Assembly (NCBI GenBank): GCA_026122225.1
Contig: JANEZZ010001408.1
Span: 124,001-188,000, forward strand
Length of the DNA: 64,000 nucleotides
Direction of reading: 5' to 3'
Source: Heloderma charlesbogerti
Lineage: Eukaryota; Chordata; Lepidosauria; Squamata; Helodermatidae
Under the pieces are notes generated by a model. The model had not been told where the DNA came from and made no database searches. It was given only the letters and a program-made list of their open reading frames with translations. The position numbers and the translations under genes were made by a program. How positions within the stretch are numbered: the stretch's first letter is position 1; every line of letters begins with the position of its first letter. Below are positions 20,911 to 32,735 of this stretch, one piece after another.

Positions 20911-21900
20911 TGGCGGTGACACTCTGGTTCATTATAAAATCCTCTCCCCCAAAGGTACTCTGCTGGTGCCTACTTTACAATCTTTTAGGCACCACTGAAG
21001 ACAGCTTTGTCCTCTTGAGCTTTTAATTGATAGCTTTCATTCTTTCTGTCTCTTTGCTTTTGTTGCTGCCTTGCTCTTGTCCAATTATTGGGCATGTGCC
21101 TAGACCACAACATTCAGGTTGGACTCTGGCCACATTGAGGTGTTGATTCTGTGTAAACACTTGAGAAGGGGGAGCATGCTAGCCCCGCCCCTCCATCATT
21201 GCTTTCATTGCCCTGAACCTGTCAGAGGGGACTATCTGAAGAGAAGAACCTCCTGCACAAGGGCAGGTATAAGCCCAGGGAAGTCTGTATTGGCACTCTG
21301 CCAAGAATAGCATCTCAACAGCAAGTTCTCCCCTCTCATTCATTATACATAATATGATATATCTCTTTTTATTAGGTCATCGGAACTGTATTTCCCCACC
21401 CCTGCTCTGCGGCATTTCTATAGTCATCAGTTTAACTGTATAGTTTTTTGTTTTTATTTTGTTATTTATTAGCTGCTCAGAGAGCCTATGCTAAAGGGCA
21501 GCGTGTACCTTCCATACTCCTATTGATGATGATGATGATATAAGAAATATAATAACAATACAACAATAACTACTCTACAATGGCTCACTACTGACATTAG
21601 CAGTTGGTACAATGCACAGAAACACGCCAGGACATGTTTTTTTTCTGTTGGGTTTGTGACCCTGTCTTGGCTTTGTGTTCCGGCAGTTTGCCTTTATACA
21701 CTACTTGGCAGATGGAACTTTATGCCTAATACCATTCACATTTTCCCACCCTTACTTGTTGCATTTAAATATTCATGCTGGTAACTGGCATATGTCAAAT
21801 GAAATGGCAGATGTCAAAGGGGTGTCCCTAAGCAGGAAACCTGCACAATTTCAGAAGGATAGGTGCAGGGGCTAGGGAGGTGTAATGAAAAATAAAGCCC
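20911..21900. other. No recognised gene
   Basis: Nothing coding is supported. A short LINE-like tail (TTAGCTGCTCAGAGAGCC...GATGATGATGATGATA) lies near 21,465-21,540. The stretch around 21,790-21,880 resembles 31,430-31,700, so it is an interspersed repeat of unknown family. Confidence 0.4.
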
Positions 21901-21901
21901 T

Positions 21902-22222
21902 ACAGCTTTGGCTGGCTGGGGAATGCTGGAAGTTGTTGGAGGTTTATCTGTCTAAACATGCATAGGATTGCGCCATTATGGTGTTTTTTGTTTTGGGCTC
22001 AATTGGCACCAAAGTCACTGAAAGTACAAGAGGGAGAAAGCCTTCAGTGTGTGTGCCTGGAGCAACAAGTGGGGAGCAGGTGAGTCACTGCCTTCTCCAA
22101 CTTTAATTGAACGTCTGCCATTGGACATACATGATGTGGGGTGCAATCCTATGCCTGTTTCGACAGATAATAATCCTACAATTCTCAGCATGCCCCAGCC
22201 AGCAAGTATGGCTGGCTGGGCC
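21902..22222. repeat. Inverted pair of a 'TGCAATCCTATGC' DNA-repeat
   Basis: 21,902-21,976 (ending CATGCATAGGATTGCGCC) and 22,139-22,222 (starting GTGCAATCCTATGCCTG) are inverted copies of the same short repeat. It contains the CCCCAGCCAGC/GCTGGCTGGGG hairpin. Other copies are at 29,635-29,710 and 53,405-53,480. This looks like a short non-autonomous DNA transposon. Confidence 0.55.
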
Positions 22223-22879
22223 TGCTGCGAGTTGGACCTTTTTTCTTAATATCTGTATTTCCTAGAACCTTTGTAATTGATGGTGGTGCCAGTAATGAAA
22301 ACTGTTAAATCACACTTTCATTTGGCATTTTAAACAAACCATCAGGATCACTATAACTAGCATAGGAATTTCCCCATTGTAAAAAAATCAAGGCCTCTTT
22401 TGTTGAGACTTCATAGTTAGAAGTGAAAGAGCTGGGAATGGTTGGATAAATTGGGCTTTATTAATAGCCAGTAAATAAGCTGACAGTACCCTGCAATACA
22501 TGTCTTCTCAGAAGTAACCCTCGGTGAGTTCAGTGGGGCTTCCTCCAAGGTACATGGGCACAGGACTGCAGTATAAAGTTCACTGAGATTAGCTCAGGTT
22601 TGTTGATGTTGATGTTGTTGATGATGATGATGTTGTTAAGTGGCCCAGTCCATTCAGATCAATGGGATCTTATTACATAAGTCAAGCATGTCCAGTGCAG
22701 TCCTCCTTTCAATGTTCTGAGAATGGGAGAGGGGTTGCAGGAAACTCTCGACCGGGACCTGAGTGAGTAGATTTGGGGGAGCCACCTTGCCTGTCTCCTT
22801 TCCGTCAATGATGGAGAGAGGCTTGGGAGGGAAAAGAAAGGGATACGCTGCAATCATGTACAGCTTACTCAGAAGTAAG

Positions 22880-23088
22880 CAGTGGAGGCTGGTGCTCTGA
22901 TGGCAGTGGGGCAGTGAATCCGCTCTGGGTTTCAGTCAAAAACTGTCAGTGCACTAAAGGAGCTATCCAAGGTACTGAACCCAATTTTGGGGTTGAGTTC
23001 AGCACCCTGGATGGCTACTTCAGAGTTCTGACTGAAACCCAGAGTGGATATACAGCCCCACTGACATCGGAGCTCCCAGCCTCCACTG
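22880..23088. mobile_element. Short foldback (hAT-like MITE)
   Basis: CAGTGGAGGCTGG at the left and CCAGCCTCCACTG at the right are perfect inverted ends. The inner parts are also complementary (CTCTGGGTTTCAGTC against GACTGAAACCCAGAG), so the whole element folds into a hairpin. Flanking 8-mers match only partly. A sister copy with a clear duplication is at 32,736-32,891. Confidence 0.75.
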
Positions 23089-23960
23089 GGAGTGGGACTT
23101 AAAGAGAGGGAAATATTTATGTATTTGCATGCATCTGCCCAGTTAATGACTTGTTAAGGTTTTGTTCAGTCTTTTTTCAGAATCGTTCCATCAACTGGAA
23201 ATATTGCAGGACAACTGTACCAGAACTCTGCCACAGCTGTTACTAGTAAGGATCCTGAGCACCAGCTAGTGCTGTGGGTGGCTGTGTTAGTACAGAGGGG
23301 GCATCCTGCATCTTTAACCCTCTCCCCCTCCCCGCAGCCCAATCAATCCTGGAAGTTCTTTTCTAAGCTAAATTTTCACGTGGGGGACAATTTTCAAGAG
23401 GGGTAGCAGCTGAGGAGGGGAGAGTTAATCCTCCTCCCCATGCTGTAACCCCACCTCAAAAGTTGGCTCTCTTGCATGGCAATTAGACTTGGGGGGGAGC
23501 TTCTTTTTGTAAGCCTAATTGCATTTATGGGGTGATTTTCCTCTGGGAGCGGGGGGGGGAGAGGGAACTGGGGAGAGGGAAGGGTTTAGGAGGGAGAACG
23601 AACAAACAAACTTGGAGAGCAAGTGAGTTTATTGCTTTCCTAAAAGTCTATATGATCTGGGCTGGAGGTCCAACTATAGGAACCCCAGGTGTGTGTTAGA
23701 TCCTGGCCGTGTGTGTGAGTGTTTAGCTTGCTCTTCTTGATCAATATGCATCTTCCAGTCCTGCATTGTGGTGCACGGAGAGGTGGCTGGTCTGCTTGCA
23801 CCTTCCTCTGTGTGAGTGTATATGCATATATGTATATATATGCCCGCATGTGTGTGTTGTCCCAAGGCAAATTGTTACCTGACACGTAGCGGGGTCTCTT
23901 CCTGCATGCCATCCCCTCTTCTGCTTCCCCGCTCCTGGCTAGGGTGAACACTTTAAAAAG
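23089..23960. other. No recognised gene; GT/TA-rich simple sequence
   Basis: This holds purine-rich and GT/TA-rich runs (notably 23,690-23,860) but no gene that I can support. Confidence 0.4.
23953..23960 (+). repeat. Target-site duplication, left (copy D)
   Basis: TTAAAAAG, matched exactly at 24,612-24,619. Confidence 0.87.
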
Positions 23961-24611
23961 TAGGGATGTACGAAAGTCACTTACCTTTCACGGATTATGT
24001 TGATGGTGGGGGGGGGGGCGTTCTGTCCCTCCCCTCGGAATCCTCACCGGCGAGGAAGGCGCTCCGTTCCTCCCCCCCGGAATCCTCCGCAGCCGGCTGT
24101 GCTCTGGATTTCTGGCCGCGGAGGGCTCTGGGTAAAACAACAACAACAACAACTGCGTACGCAAATGGCGGCGGCTACGGCCGCCGCCATTTGCATTCCT
24201 TAGTTTGGGCCATCTTAGTCTACGTAAATATTTACGTAGACGAAGATGGCCCAAACTAAGGAATGCAAATGGCGGCAGCCTTAGCCGCCGCCATTTGCGT
24301 ACGGTTTTTTGTGTTTTTTTTACCCAGTCGTTTTAGGCTACGTAAAAACTTACATAGCCTATCCCGTCTCTGTAAAAAAAAACAACTGCAAATGGCGGCG
24401 GCGGCAGCCGGTCGGAAGACCAACCGCCGCCGCTGAAGCCGCCGCTGGAGCTGCCGCCGCCTGGAAGATCCACCCCAGGTAAGTCTCGTCCCAGGGGGGA
24501 TCCGCAGGGGGGGCGGGGGGGGGCAGGCCATTCCGCCACAGATTTTGGGGGGCCGAATGCACTGGCATTCGGCCTCACCCTGATCCATGGCGGAATTCTC
24601 TGCCATCCCTA
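23961..24611. mobile_element. hAT-type foldback element, copy D
   Basis: TAGGGATG...CATCCCTA ends are flanked by the perfect 8-bp duplication TTAAAAAG at 23,953-23,960 and 24,612-24,619. It is the most compact complete copy (651 bp). The core (about 24,154-24,306) is a palindrome centred on ACGTAAATATTTACGT near 24,232, with mirrored AAATGGCGGC arms. The left end has an outward minus-strand donor (AAAG|GTAAGTG, 23,978-23,984). The right end has GCAAATGGCGGCGG at 24,388 followed 90 bp later by CCAG|GTAAGT (GT at 24,479). No transposase is present. Confidence 0.9.
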
Positions 24612-24619
24612 TTAAAAAG
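24612..24619 (+). repeat. Target-site duplication, right (copy D)
   Basis: TTAAAAAG, identical to 23,953-23,960. Confidence 0.87.
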
Positions 24620-25039
24620 CCTTGCTGCACCACTGAGCCACCAATTCCTGCTTTTGGTTTCTCCCCATGGGGCTTTTATCCTGTCATCGAGACTGGTTAC
24701 TCACAGAAGTTTGCGGGTCCTTTACATGAAGCTTTCATCCTCCAGGGTCTCTCCTGTTCCTTGTAAAAATTATTGGGTTTTTTTCATGAAGAGGAAAGAC
24801 AACTATTTTCTCTCTATCCCACTATATCCTGCCACAGAAGCCTCATGAAAATGCGCAATTCCACAATGCCACAGTGCCATCTATTGGCTGTATAATGAAA
24901 CATATTGAACTTGCTGGGAAAGGAAATCCCTGAAAAACAGCCCACGTTAGCCCATGTAAAGGAGCTGAGCTTAGTTCTGCAAATAATTCAGAGCAGAAGC
25001 CCTGGTAAGCATGCAGGATTTTACCCTCATGTAGAGATG

Positions 25040-25560
25040 GCCTTCCACCCCTACCCCCATGTGCTGTCTTGCTGCAAGTCAGTGCTGCGCCTGCTTACCT
25101 ACACACCTGCCAGGTTGTTGAATCAGGTGCATTCAGACAATGACATAGGGCCTTCATTGTCAGTTTCCCAAATGACAGAAGTATGTGGCTGCCAACTTTT
25201 TACCAACTTCCATTCTGATGCCTTTAACAGTAGCTTGATCTGCAGTAATTATTAGGTGACAGTGATTTCTCTGTGCTGTCAAATGTTTCACCTGCTGATT
25301 TCTGGAGTTCTAGTGCCGTTAGGACATGAGATATTTTTTCTCATGACTTAACAATTTTATGGGAGAGATCTGAGGAGACAGACTAGACAAAATGCCCAGT
25401 CCAGGGGTCACCTTAGTGGACCTTTGAAACATGCACGAGCCCCAACCAAGAGCCTGATCTTTCTAGGTGCTGGTGCTGGCCATGAGTTAAACAAGAGGTA
25501 AAACATGAGCCTTCTTAAGCCATGTGCCTGTCTTCTGTCACTTCAAGGTGTATACTTTTC
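25040..25560 (+). repeat. Inverted partner of 14,341-15,060
   Basis: See the partner block for the matching segments. Here the sequence lies downstream of secretoglobin gene 1 in its reading direction. It ends beside the GT-rich microsatellite at 25,606. No coding function is supported. Confidence 0.65.
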
Positions 25561-25605
25561 CTCTGTTTGCTTTGGCTTGTCATCTGATAAATTGTCACAC
25601 TTGCT

Positions 25606-25662
25606 CTGTGTGTGTGTGTGTGTGCACGCGCGCGTGCGTGCATGTGTGCATGTGTGTGTGTG
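25606..25662 (+). repeat. (GT)n/(GC)n microsatellite
   Basis: A GT run interrupted by CACGCGCGCGTGCGTGC. It is alternating purine-pyrimidine throughout. Confidence 0.9.
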
Positions 25663-25754
25663 GGCGGGGAAGGAATATAGAAAAGTTGTCCAACAATTAG
25701 ATCCTCTGCTTTCCCTTCCTGCTGAAATCTTGTATGGCCGTACATGCTTGAACA

Positions 25755-25943
25755 CTGAGGTGTCCTTGGGGGGACAGGCGGAAGCTCAGTGGGAGGGCAC
25801 ATGCCCTGCATGCCGAAGGTCCCAGCTTCCATCGCTGGCCCTGCCAGGTAGGGCTGGAAAAAAGCTCCTGCCTAAAACTCTGCAGAGGCCCTGCCAGTCA
25901 GTCCTGCCAGTACAGGGCGAGATGGTCTGACTCCGTATAAGTC
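25755..25943 (+). mobile_element. tRNA-derived SINE
   Basis: GGAAGCTCAGTGGGAGGGC resembles a polymerase III A box, and GAAGGTCCCAGCTTCCATCG a B box. The body AGCTCCTGCC...CTCTGCAGAGGCCCTGCCAGTCAG and the tail GATGGTCTGACTCCGTATAAG are those of the squamate SINE also seen at 30,655 and 40,770. A CCTT microsatellite forms its 3' end. Confidence 0.75.
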
Positions 25944-25982
25944 TCCTTCCTTCCTTCCTTCCTTCCTTCCTTCCTTCCTTTT
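25944..25982 (+). repeat. (CCTT)n microsatellite
   Basis: About nine CCTT units, directly after a SINE end. Confidence 0.9.
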
Positions 25983-26158
25983 CTGGCAGGCAGAATTCTC
26001 TTACTCTCTAGTTTGATGCTTTACTCCACACATGGGCAACCTGTGGCATGCTGTGCCCCACCCACTTTTCCCATCTCGGGCAGCAGGGGAAGATGGATCA
26101 CTGTTTCCCCACTGCTAAATCCACTGGGAACCATAAAAAGCCATTGATTTGCTTTTTC

Positions 26159-26164
26159 TTTATT
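26159..26164 (-). terminator. Polyadenylation signal, secretoglobin gene 1
   Basis: AATAAA on the minus strand, about 200 bp after the stop codon of exon 3. Gene 3 has the same signal at the matching place (49,985-49,990), inside a conserved 3' untranslated region. Confidence 0.75.
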
Positions 26165-26360
26165 AAGAAAACAGGAAGTGAATTTAAAGAAGCATCTGAA
26201 GATTTGAGATCTTGAAGAAGAGCATCATTTTTAAAAGCGGCGACTCAGCAACGACTCTTGAAGCAAATGATCAGACATATTTCTGCAGAATGAAGATCAG
26301 CGAAAGGCAACCGCAAGGAGCCAACAGCTTAGATGATCACCTTGGATGATTTCTCAAGCT

Positions 26361-28203
26361 TCAGGCTATCTGAACTTGTGGTTCCTCTGCACACCTTGCC
26401 AGGATATTTTTCTAGAACAGAGATTCCCAGTATACAAGTATGAGTTGTATTATCTCAGTAAATGTAAAGGGCTGGATGCAAACCTAAATGGTATGCGTAT
26501 GTCAAGCCTTGCCCTGTCAGGGACTGGATGGGTTTCTTCAGCTCTAGCATAGAAGATGGTTCACTCTACGCTGCCCCCCCCCCGCCATGCCCAGTGGTCC
26601 AAATGGGTCAGGGGGGCAGAACCTCTTTCAGCCCAAGGGCCAAATTCCATTTCCAAGGAGCTGTTGGGGGCCACATTCCAGGGTGGGGGGCGGCCAAAGG
26701 TATAAGGGGTGAGGCCAGAAATACAAAAAATATCAGCATATTTTAGCTTAAAGCTCCTTCTGCCAGTAACTAAGGCTTAGGAGGGGTGTTTCAAGCTTTT
26801 AGAATGGGGGGGGGAAAGTTGTACAAATGGTGGGAACCCGCCGAATGATTGTTGGTCAGGGGAAGGGGAGTGGGGCCAGGGGAAGAGGTGAGGCCATCTA
26901 GGGAACCCTGGAGGGCCAGAATGGGGCACCAGGTGGGATGGATTTGGCACCAGGCCTGAGGACCTGCACCCCTGATTTCAGGGATTGGTGACTGTCCTTT
27001 TCAGATTTCACGTGCGGTCTTGCAAAAGTGCAAAAGTCTTGCAAAAGTGCGCCTTTGGCACCCTGGCACCCTCTTCCTGCCAAGACACCCCCAGTGCTTC
27101 CTTTGCCAGCTGCTGTGTGCCAGGTGCAAATAGCTTTATTCTCCTGGTCCAGTGGTGGTTTTAGCTAGGCACATTGGGGGCTTTGGCTAAAAGGCTGGAT
27201 AATGCCGTCCATTGTGCCATGCATGCATATGCTGGAGCCATGAAGTGATACACAGACATGTCTAAACAAGCCTCAGTGTGTGGCAGATGACCACGGGCCT
27301 GGCCTCTACTGAAACATACTGTGCTTGCAATGGTGTGAGGGGACCTGAGAATGACATAATGGGGCATTTGAGCTGTCCTGGTTTTTCGGACCTGCACATC
27401 TGAACCCAAGTTTCATGAGGAACCCTTGGGATCCTACGAGGAACAGGCTAGTTTAGCCTCGAGAAAAGAAGATGAAGGGGAGACATGACAGCTGTCTCCA
27501 AATATCTGATGGGCAGTCATGCATACGATGGACTGGGCTTGTTCTCTGTAGCTCCAGAGGGGTGGAAATGGCAAGGAAGCAGATTTCAGCTAAAATTTAG
27601 GAGGAGCTTCCTAATGGTAGGAGCTCTACAACCCAGGAGGTAGCGGGCACTCCTTCGTTGGACTAGAGGGCCACCGAAGTCCCACCCACTTCCAAAACCT
27701 TGTGATTCTTTTCAGTCCTCAAGTGATAGAAAGGTGTGAATTCGCTGTGAGTTGACCCCAGGCTGTGATCTAAGTGTTGGGGTGTTGGGATGTGAAAGAA
27801 CGTACCATCACTTCGCCTTTTGCCTCTAGGTACTTCTGTGGAAGTCCAAGTGTGCAGTGCTTCATCTGAGAAGCAGATTCTTTCATCAGAGGAGTGGTTG
27901 CAAAAGAAGCAATCGCCTTCATGTAGTCATCATGCGAGGCAAAAATGTACTTGGTGAGAATATCAATGAGAAGAGGGCAGGTATCAGCAGCAGTAGCTGG
28001 AATGCAATAGTTTGAAACAAGAGGTGAGCAGCAGCACATCCATATACGTGACTGCCTATGGCTAAGCATATTTCTTCCCCAGCCTGGTGCCCTCCAGATT
28101 TGACGGGCTACAGGCCTATGCTGGCTGGGGGATTCTTGGAGATATAGTCCAACATACTGCATTGCAAAACAGAATAAGCCCCAGGATGTCGCAAACAGTG
28201 CTC

Positions 28204-28246
<43 letters not shown>

Positions 28247-31200
28247 CACTCACACATACATCCTGCTGATTGCAATCCCCACTGCTACCACTAGGAGTCC
28301 AACTGGAACCTTTCAAGTAAAAGCAGAGGTGCAGAACCTCAGGCGCGGGGGCCAAATCCAGCCTTCCAGGTCTGGCAATCAGAATGTATCCAGAAGGCTT
28401 TGCCCCCTTTCCCTCAACCACTGATTGGTACTTTTCTAGCTTTTGTGCAGGTTTTCTTTCCACTTTGAAAGGTTGAGATGCCTTTCCTGGCAGTAAAATC
28501 TTCAAGCTAAAATATGATAGGATTTTAGGGGGGTTGGCCCCACCCTTTTTTACTTTGGCCCCACCCTCCACTGGAATGTGGCCCCTAGGAGCTTCTCCAA
28601 AATGGAATTTGGCCCTCAGGCTGAAGCTCTAATAACTCAATCACTTGCATTTTTACTCAAAAGCAAATCCCATTAGGTTCAAAGGGGTTTGCTCTCAAGT
28701 AAATGTATTATTTTATTGTTGATCCCTCTGTCCAGAACATTTATGTTTCAGTGGCCCCTGAGGCACCCTCTGCTTTTCTCTCCTAATATATCTGCAGGGG
28801 CAGAAGTAATGTTCCTGGGGTCCCTGCAAGCTTAGCAAAATTATACAAAAGCATCAAAGAATGGTATTTGCTCCCTACAAATGTTATCCTCACCCCTATA
28901 TTTCCATGATTCTATATCTGTAGTATAGCTTAAACTGGTAAATTCAAGTTAGCAGAGACTAGAGACCACACAGCATGAATTTTTCTTTAAAAGACACAAG
29001 CTTTTGGAGACTTCCTTTGGGTAATGTGAGCTCCCACCCTCTCCCTCAAGTAGATCCACTGAAATAACAAAAGACTGAAGCTATTTACATGCCTATGGAC
29101 ATCCTCTCTGCTTTGACTGAGATGATCTCTCCAAATAATCCAGTACAGCTGCTTTAGGCTAGCCTCTAAACATAAAGAGACCTGGTTTGCACATGGGTGG
29201 CAATTCCTGGATTGTTGTGTGGACAAAACTCAGGAATTGTGTGGACATGCAGACATTTTTGCTTGTTGTTTCTGCTTTTAATTAACAACCCAGAAATGCC
29301 CCCTTCCTGTTAAACACCCCAGAGTTTCTGGGTTCACACTTCATGAAACAACCCAGGAACAAAGTGCATGTGGCTTGCACACTCTGCTCATCCCTGCAAT
29401 TCCTGGGATAAAAAACCCAGGAATTGCAGCCATGATGTGTGAACTGATCACTGAGTGTAAAACAAAACATTGCCAATAACAGTATTAGAATGGCTCAGAT
29501 TTCTTGTGGGGTACAGTATATTTTACCATGGCAAGTACAGATAGAACAATCAAGAGTAGGTGCAAAAATGAACACATGTGCAAATTCACACATGAGACTA
29601 GATTTAATATCCATTGTCCCAAACAGGTAATTAAGGGTGCAATCCTATGCATATTTAGACATAAAATTGTCCTACAACTCCCAGCATGCCCCAGACAGCT
29701 GTGTATGCTACCCAAGGAAATGGATGCAGGATCTAACAAGGGGTATTTATGTATTTTTATTTTAAAATGCAATGCCCTACCTAATTTTGGAAATTCGATG
29801 ATGCAGATGTACTGCTACACCCAACAATTAAAAACATGTGTCAGATGTAACTTTGGCTGGATTGTACCCAATGTAATGTCATTGTGGTGTCTGTGAATGC
29901 AGGACATGGAATAATGGGCTCAAGTTACAGGAAGCCAGATTCTGGCTGAACATCAGGAAAAACGTCTTGTCTGAAGGATGCAGACAAGCTGGAGAGGGTT
30001 CAGAGGAGGGCAGCAAAGATGATCAGCGGACTGGAAACAAAGCACTATGAAGAGAGACTGAAAGAACTGGGCATATTTAGCCTTGAGAAGACTGAGGGGA
30101 GATATGATAGCGCTCTTCAAGTACTTGAAAGGTTGTCACAGAGAGGAAGGCCAGCATCTCTTTTTGATCATCCCAGAGCGCAGGACACGGAATAATGGGC
30201 TCAAGTTACAGGAAGCCAGATTCTGGCTGAACATCAGGAAAAACGTCCTGACTGTTAGAGCAATACGACAATGGAACCAATTACCTAGGGAGGTGATGGG
30301 CTCTCCCACATTGGAGGCATTCAAGATGAGGCTGGACAGCCATCTGTCAGGGATGCTTTGACTTGGATTCCTGCACTGAGCAGGGGGTTGGACCCGATGG
30401 TCTTGTAGGCCCCTTCCACCCCTACTATTCTATGATTCTATGTCGGGGAAGCTCTGATGTGGATTCCTGCATTGAGCAGGGGGTTGGACTCAATGGTCTT
30501 ATAGGCCCCTTCCAACCCTACTATTCTATGATTCTATCTTCATCCTTAGCTGCCTTGAGCACATTTGGTGGAAAGGTGGGATACAACTACATAAATAAAT
30601 CAGTGAATGCATAAATAAAGATGTCAAGTGTCTTGATATTTCCTATTTGGGGTGGGTCCATAGTTCAATCATAGAGCACATACAGTGCCTGCTGAAGGTA
30701 CTGGATTCGATGCCTAGCAAATCTAGTGAGAAGGGTTGTGTGGCAGCTGGTGGGAAAGACCTCTGCCTTGGGACCCTGGAGACCCTTTGCCAGTCAAGGT
30801 AGGCAGGAATTAGTAAGACGAAGAAGTAGACATGCCTGGAATGAGACAGCATCCTGCTTTCCTACTTGCTTAAAGCCACTTGTCTTATCATCAGGAAACA
30901 TCTCAAATGAAAAGAATAACATTTGAAGGTCAAGTATATGCCTAGATTCTATGGGGCTCAAGGCAGTATCTATTGTCAAGCGCACACAGCCAATTTTATC
31001 ATCTCAATAACCTCATGTGGGATGTTCAGCTGAGAGATACTGTTCACCATGGTCACCCAAATAGCTTCATGGGTGAGCAGAGATTTCAAGATGAGTCTCC
31101 CCACTTCTAGTCTGACACTTTATGCCCTACTCAAAGTGGTTCAGCAAATGATATTGAGAAGAAAACTGATAATGTTTCTCAAGCCAAATACATCTCAACC

Positions 31201-32330
31201 TATGTGCTGTTATTCTAATTTATTTTTAAAGAACTGGCAATTTTGTTTTTAATTTTTTTGGCAGAACTGGATAAACATATCTGTAATAGTTGCCCCTTCT
31301 ATTCAGGTGGATCAGGCCTGCAAAATTTTAGAATGATATCCACAGGGGACTTTGTGCAAGGGGAACCTGTACATTTTGAGGGTCTCCAAAAGAGGACTTG
31401 TTTATCCTCCTATGTTCCTTGTGGACCATTGTTCTGAAAATTATGGGCAGCCTAGAGGTGTCCTAAATAAGAAATCTGGAGATTTTCAGAAGGATAGATG
31501 CAGCGGTTCATGTAGAAGGAGAATTCTCCTATTTTGCAGGGGAAGTAATTCACTTCCACTACCATTCCCGCCTCCAACTCCCCATGATTGTTTTGGTCAA
31601 TTTGTATGAAAATGGCACACATCCTAGAGATATCCCAAGGCAATAAACCCACAATGTTTCAGAAGGATGGGTGCAGAGGATAGGGTGTTATGATGCTTGA
31701 AAACCAGTTCATGGCTTTTTCATAGTGTAGCATGGTGGCATTAGAAGAATGGCCATCTCACGGTTCCATCCTTGCCCTCCTGCAAAGCACCGTGATTGCA
31801 GCCCATGCTAAAATGTGCTCTAGGAGTAGAAGGTGGACCTGTAAATCAGTCAACCCCATTCCCTCCTTCCTCTCCCTTCATCAGCACTTAAAGAAAGCAA
31901 AAGACACTGCTTGGAGACACACAGTCTGTGGGTGTGCATCGTATCTGAAACACGGGTCACCAGCACAGCTGCATTCTGGAGCAGCTTCACTTGTGTTTGC
32001 TTTGAAGGGAAGCCTGATTTGCCTTGTCACCTAACAGAACCAGAGTGAAGTGGCCGGATTCTCCTTGGGCTTTGGATGTTGTAGGAATCCAGTACACAGA
32101 CCTTATGATTATTAGCTAATTTGAGCAGCATTTAAGAGTTACAAATGTTAGGTATTCAAAGACAGTTTTGAATACTAAATTCTCTGGTTGTGGAGCTCTG
32201 TTATATGGAGGAGCATATGCTTACCCACAGATGATCCAGTGACTTCAGAAAGTAACGTTCCTTCAAGCGACTCACCTGAATAGCAGCCAAGCATCAGAGC
32301 GACTAGCAGAAGGACAGTTGTCAGTTTCAT
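26361..32330 (-). CDS. Secretoglobin-like gene 1 (three coding exons)
   Basis: The coding exons are 32,276-32,330 (55 bp), 27,806-27,996 (191 bp) and 26,361-26,411 (51 bp), joined at GT/AG sites with introns of phase 1 and phase 0. They give 98 residues. Residues 1-18 ([18 protein letters not shown]) are a signal peptide. The mature part is helix-rich with cysteines at 25, 66 and 89; the 25-66 spacing of 41 equals that of Fel d 1 chain 1-type secretoglobins. SFATT and LGLP blocks are shared with gene 3. The exon plan (signal peptide, main body, short C-terminal exon) is that of the secretoglobin family, small secreted proteins that pair through cysteines and often bind hydrophobic ligands. 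The exact orthologue is unknown. Splicing is inferred from paralogue comparison. Confidence 0.85.
27445..27712 (+). mobile_element. CR1 3' fragment
   Basis: CCTCGAGAAAAGAAGATGAAGGGGAGACATGACAGC and the later CAAGGAAGCAGATTTCAGCTAAA are the C-terminal coding and 3' UTR sequence of a CR1 subfamily also seen at 34,885-35,250. It lies in gene 1 intron 2, close to exon 2. Confidence 0.75.
28206..28243 (+). repeat. (AC)n microsatellite
   Basis: About 19 AC units in gene 1 intron 1, about 210 bp upstream of exon 2 in the gene's direction. Confidence 0.92.
28350..28630 (-). repeat. Interspersed 'GCTGAGGGCCAAATTCC' repeat
   Basis: The minus strand of this block resembles the start of the blocks at 15,390 and 26,610 (AGCCC.AGGGCCAAATTCCATTT, GGGGCCACATTCCAG, ATATTTTAGCTTAAAG). 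It is therefore a dispersed repeat present within those longer duplications too. Confidence 0.6.
29180..29455. repeat. Foldback DNA-repeat
   Basis: GGCAATTCCTGGATTGTTGTGTGGAC near the left is mirrored by complementary CCAGGAATTGCAGCCATGATGTG near the right. AACCCAGAAATG and CATTTCTGGGTT-type pieces lie between. It folds into a long imperfect hairpin; no coding capacity. Confidence 0.5.
29889..30540 (+). mobile_element. Rearranged CR1 3' ends
   Basis: A CR1 C-terminal piece (29,897-29,967) is followed by an overlapping CR1 piece (29,968-30,440, encoding [20 protein letters not shown]) that repeats the first piece's sequence. A second CR1 tail follows (30,441-30,540). Both tails end CTATTCTATGATTCTATG. 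The order suggests a local tandem duplication. Confidence 0.85.
30655..30880 (+). mobile_element. tRNA-derived SINE, degraded
   Basis: GGTCCATAGTTCAATCATAGAGCAC matches a decayed A box, GAAGGTACTGGATTCGATGCC a B box, and the body GGGAAAGACCTCTGCC...GACCCTGGAGACC..TTGCCAGTC is the squamate SINE body. Confidence 0.72.
31230..32100. other. Intron sequence without recognised gene
   Basis: Part of gene 1 intron 1. The stretch 31,430-31,700 carries two imperfect copies of an unknown repeat (TTTCAGAAGGATAG.TGCAG). No coding or RNA gene is supported. Confidence 0.4.
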
Positions 32331-32720
32331 GGTGGAAATGGATGTTTATTGCATACCAGATGGGAACAGGCAATGGACTCACTTAGGAACCTCATGGACT
32401 GAGCTTAAATATATATAGGAGGGTACAGGTTGTGATCCACCCAACTGAGTCTCTGCCAATATACATAATTTCTTCAGAAATCCAGTGTAAGCCTTATTTG
32501 CCCATGAAGTGGACTCCAAGTGGAGGAAGGAAACAAGGACGACTATAACTCTTTTGTTGCTGTTCCTTGAGAATGGAGTGGCCCAAAGAATTTAGACATA
32601 CCAGTTCCTGTTCTGCACAAACATAATGCAAAATAATAACATTTTGCAGACTAGGTAAATGATATGTACTCAAGTGAATCGATTCGAACAATTATAGGAA
32701 AACATAGTTCTTTCAAAATC
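32240..32720 (-). repeat. Secretoglobin upstream and exon 1 block, unit 1
   Basis: Exon 1, TATA box and about 300 bp of upstream sequence match 43,250-43,720 and 54,200-54,680, and partly 57,340-57,620. Shared upstream pieces include CCATGAAGTGGA.CCCAAG and TTCTCAAGGA-type sequence. The conservation reflects tandem gene duplication. Confidence 0.8.
32405..32417 (-). promoter_or_regulatory. TATA box, secretoglobin gene 1
   Basis: The minus strand reads TATATATATTTAA about 75 bp upstream of the ATG, leaving a 5' untranslated leader of about 45-50 nt. Equivalent boxes stand before genes 2 and 3 inside a conserved upstream block. Confidence 0.75.
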
Positions 32721-32735
32721 CCCTACACTTTTAAT

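Noticed and set aside
27770..28249. One long minus-strand frame as a single-exon gene
   Set aside because: Only 27,806-27,996 is secretoglobin exon 2. The upstream part translates an AC microsatellite and intron sequence and lies before a clear CCAG acceptor.
30083..30361. Possible short host gene on the plus strand
   Set aside because: The peptide ([18 protein letters not shown]) is the C-terminus of CR1 ORF2, so it belongs to a LINE fragment.
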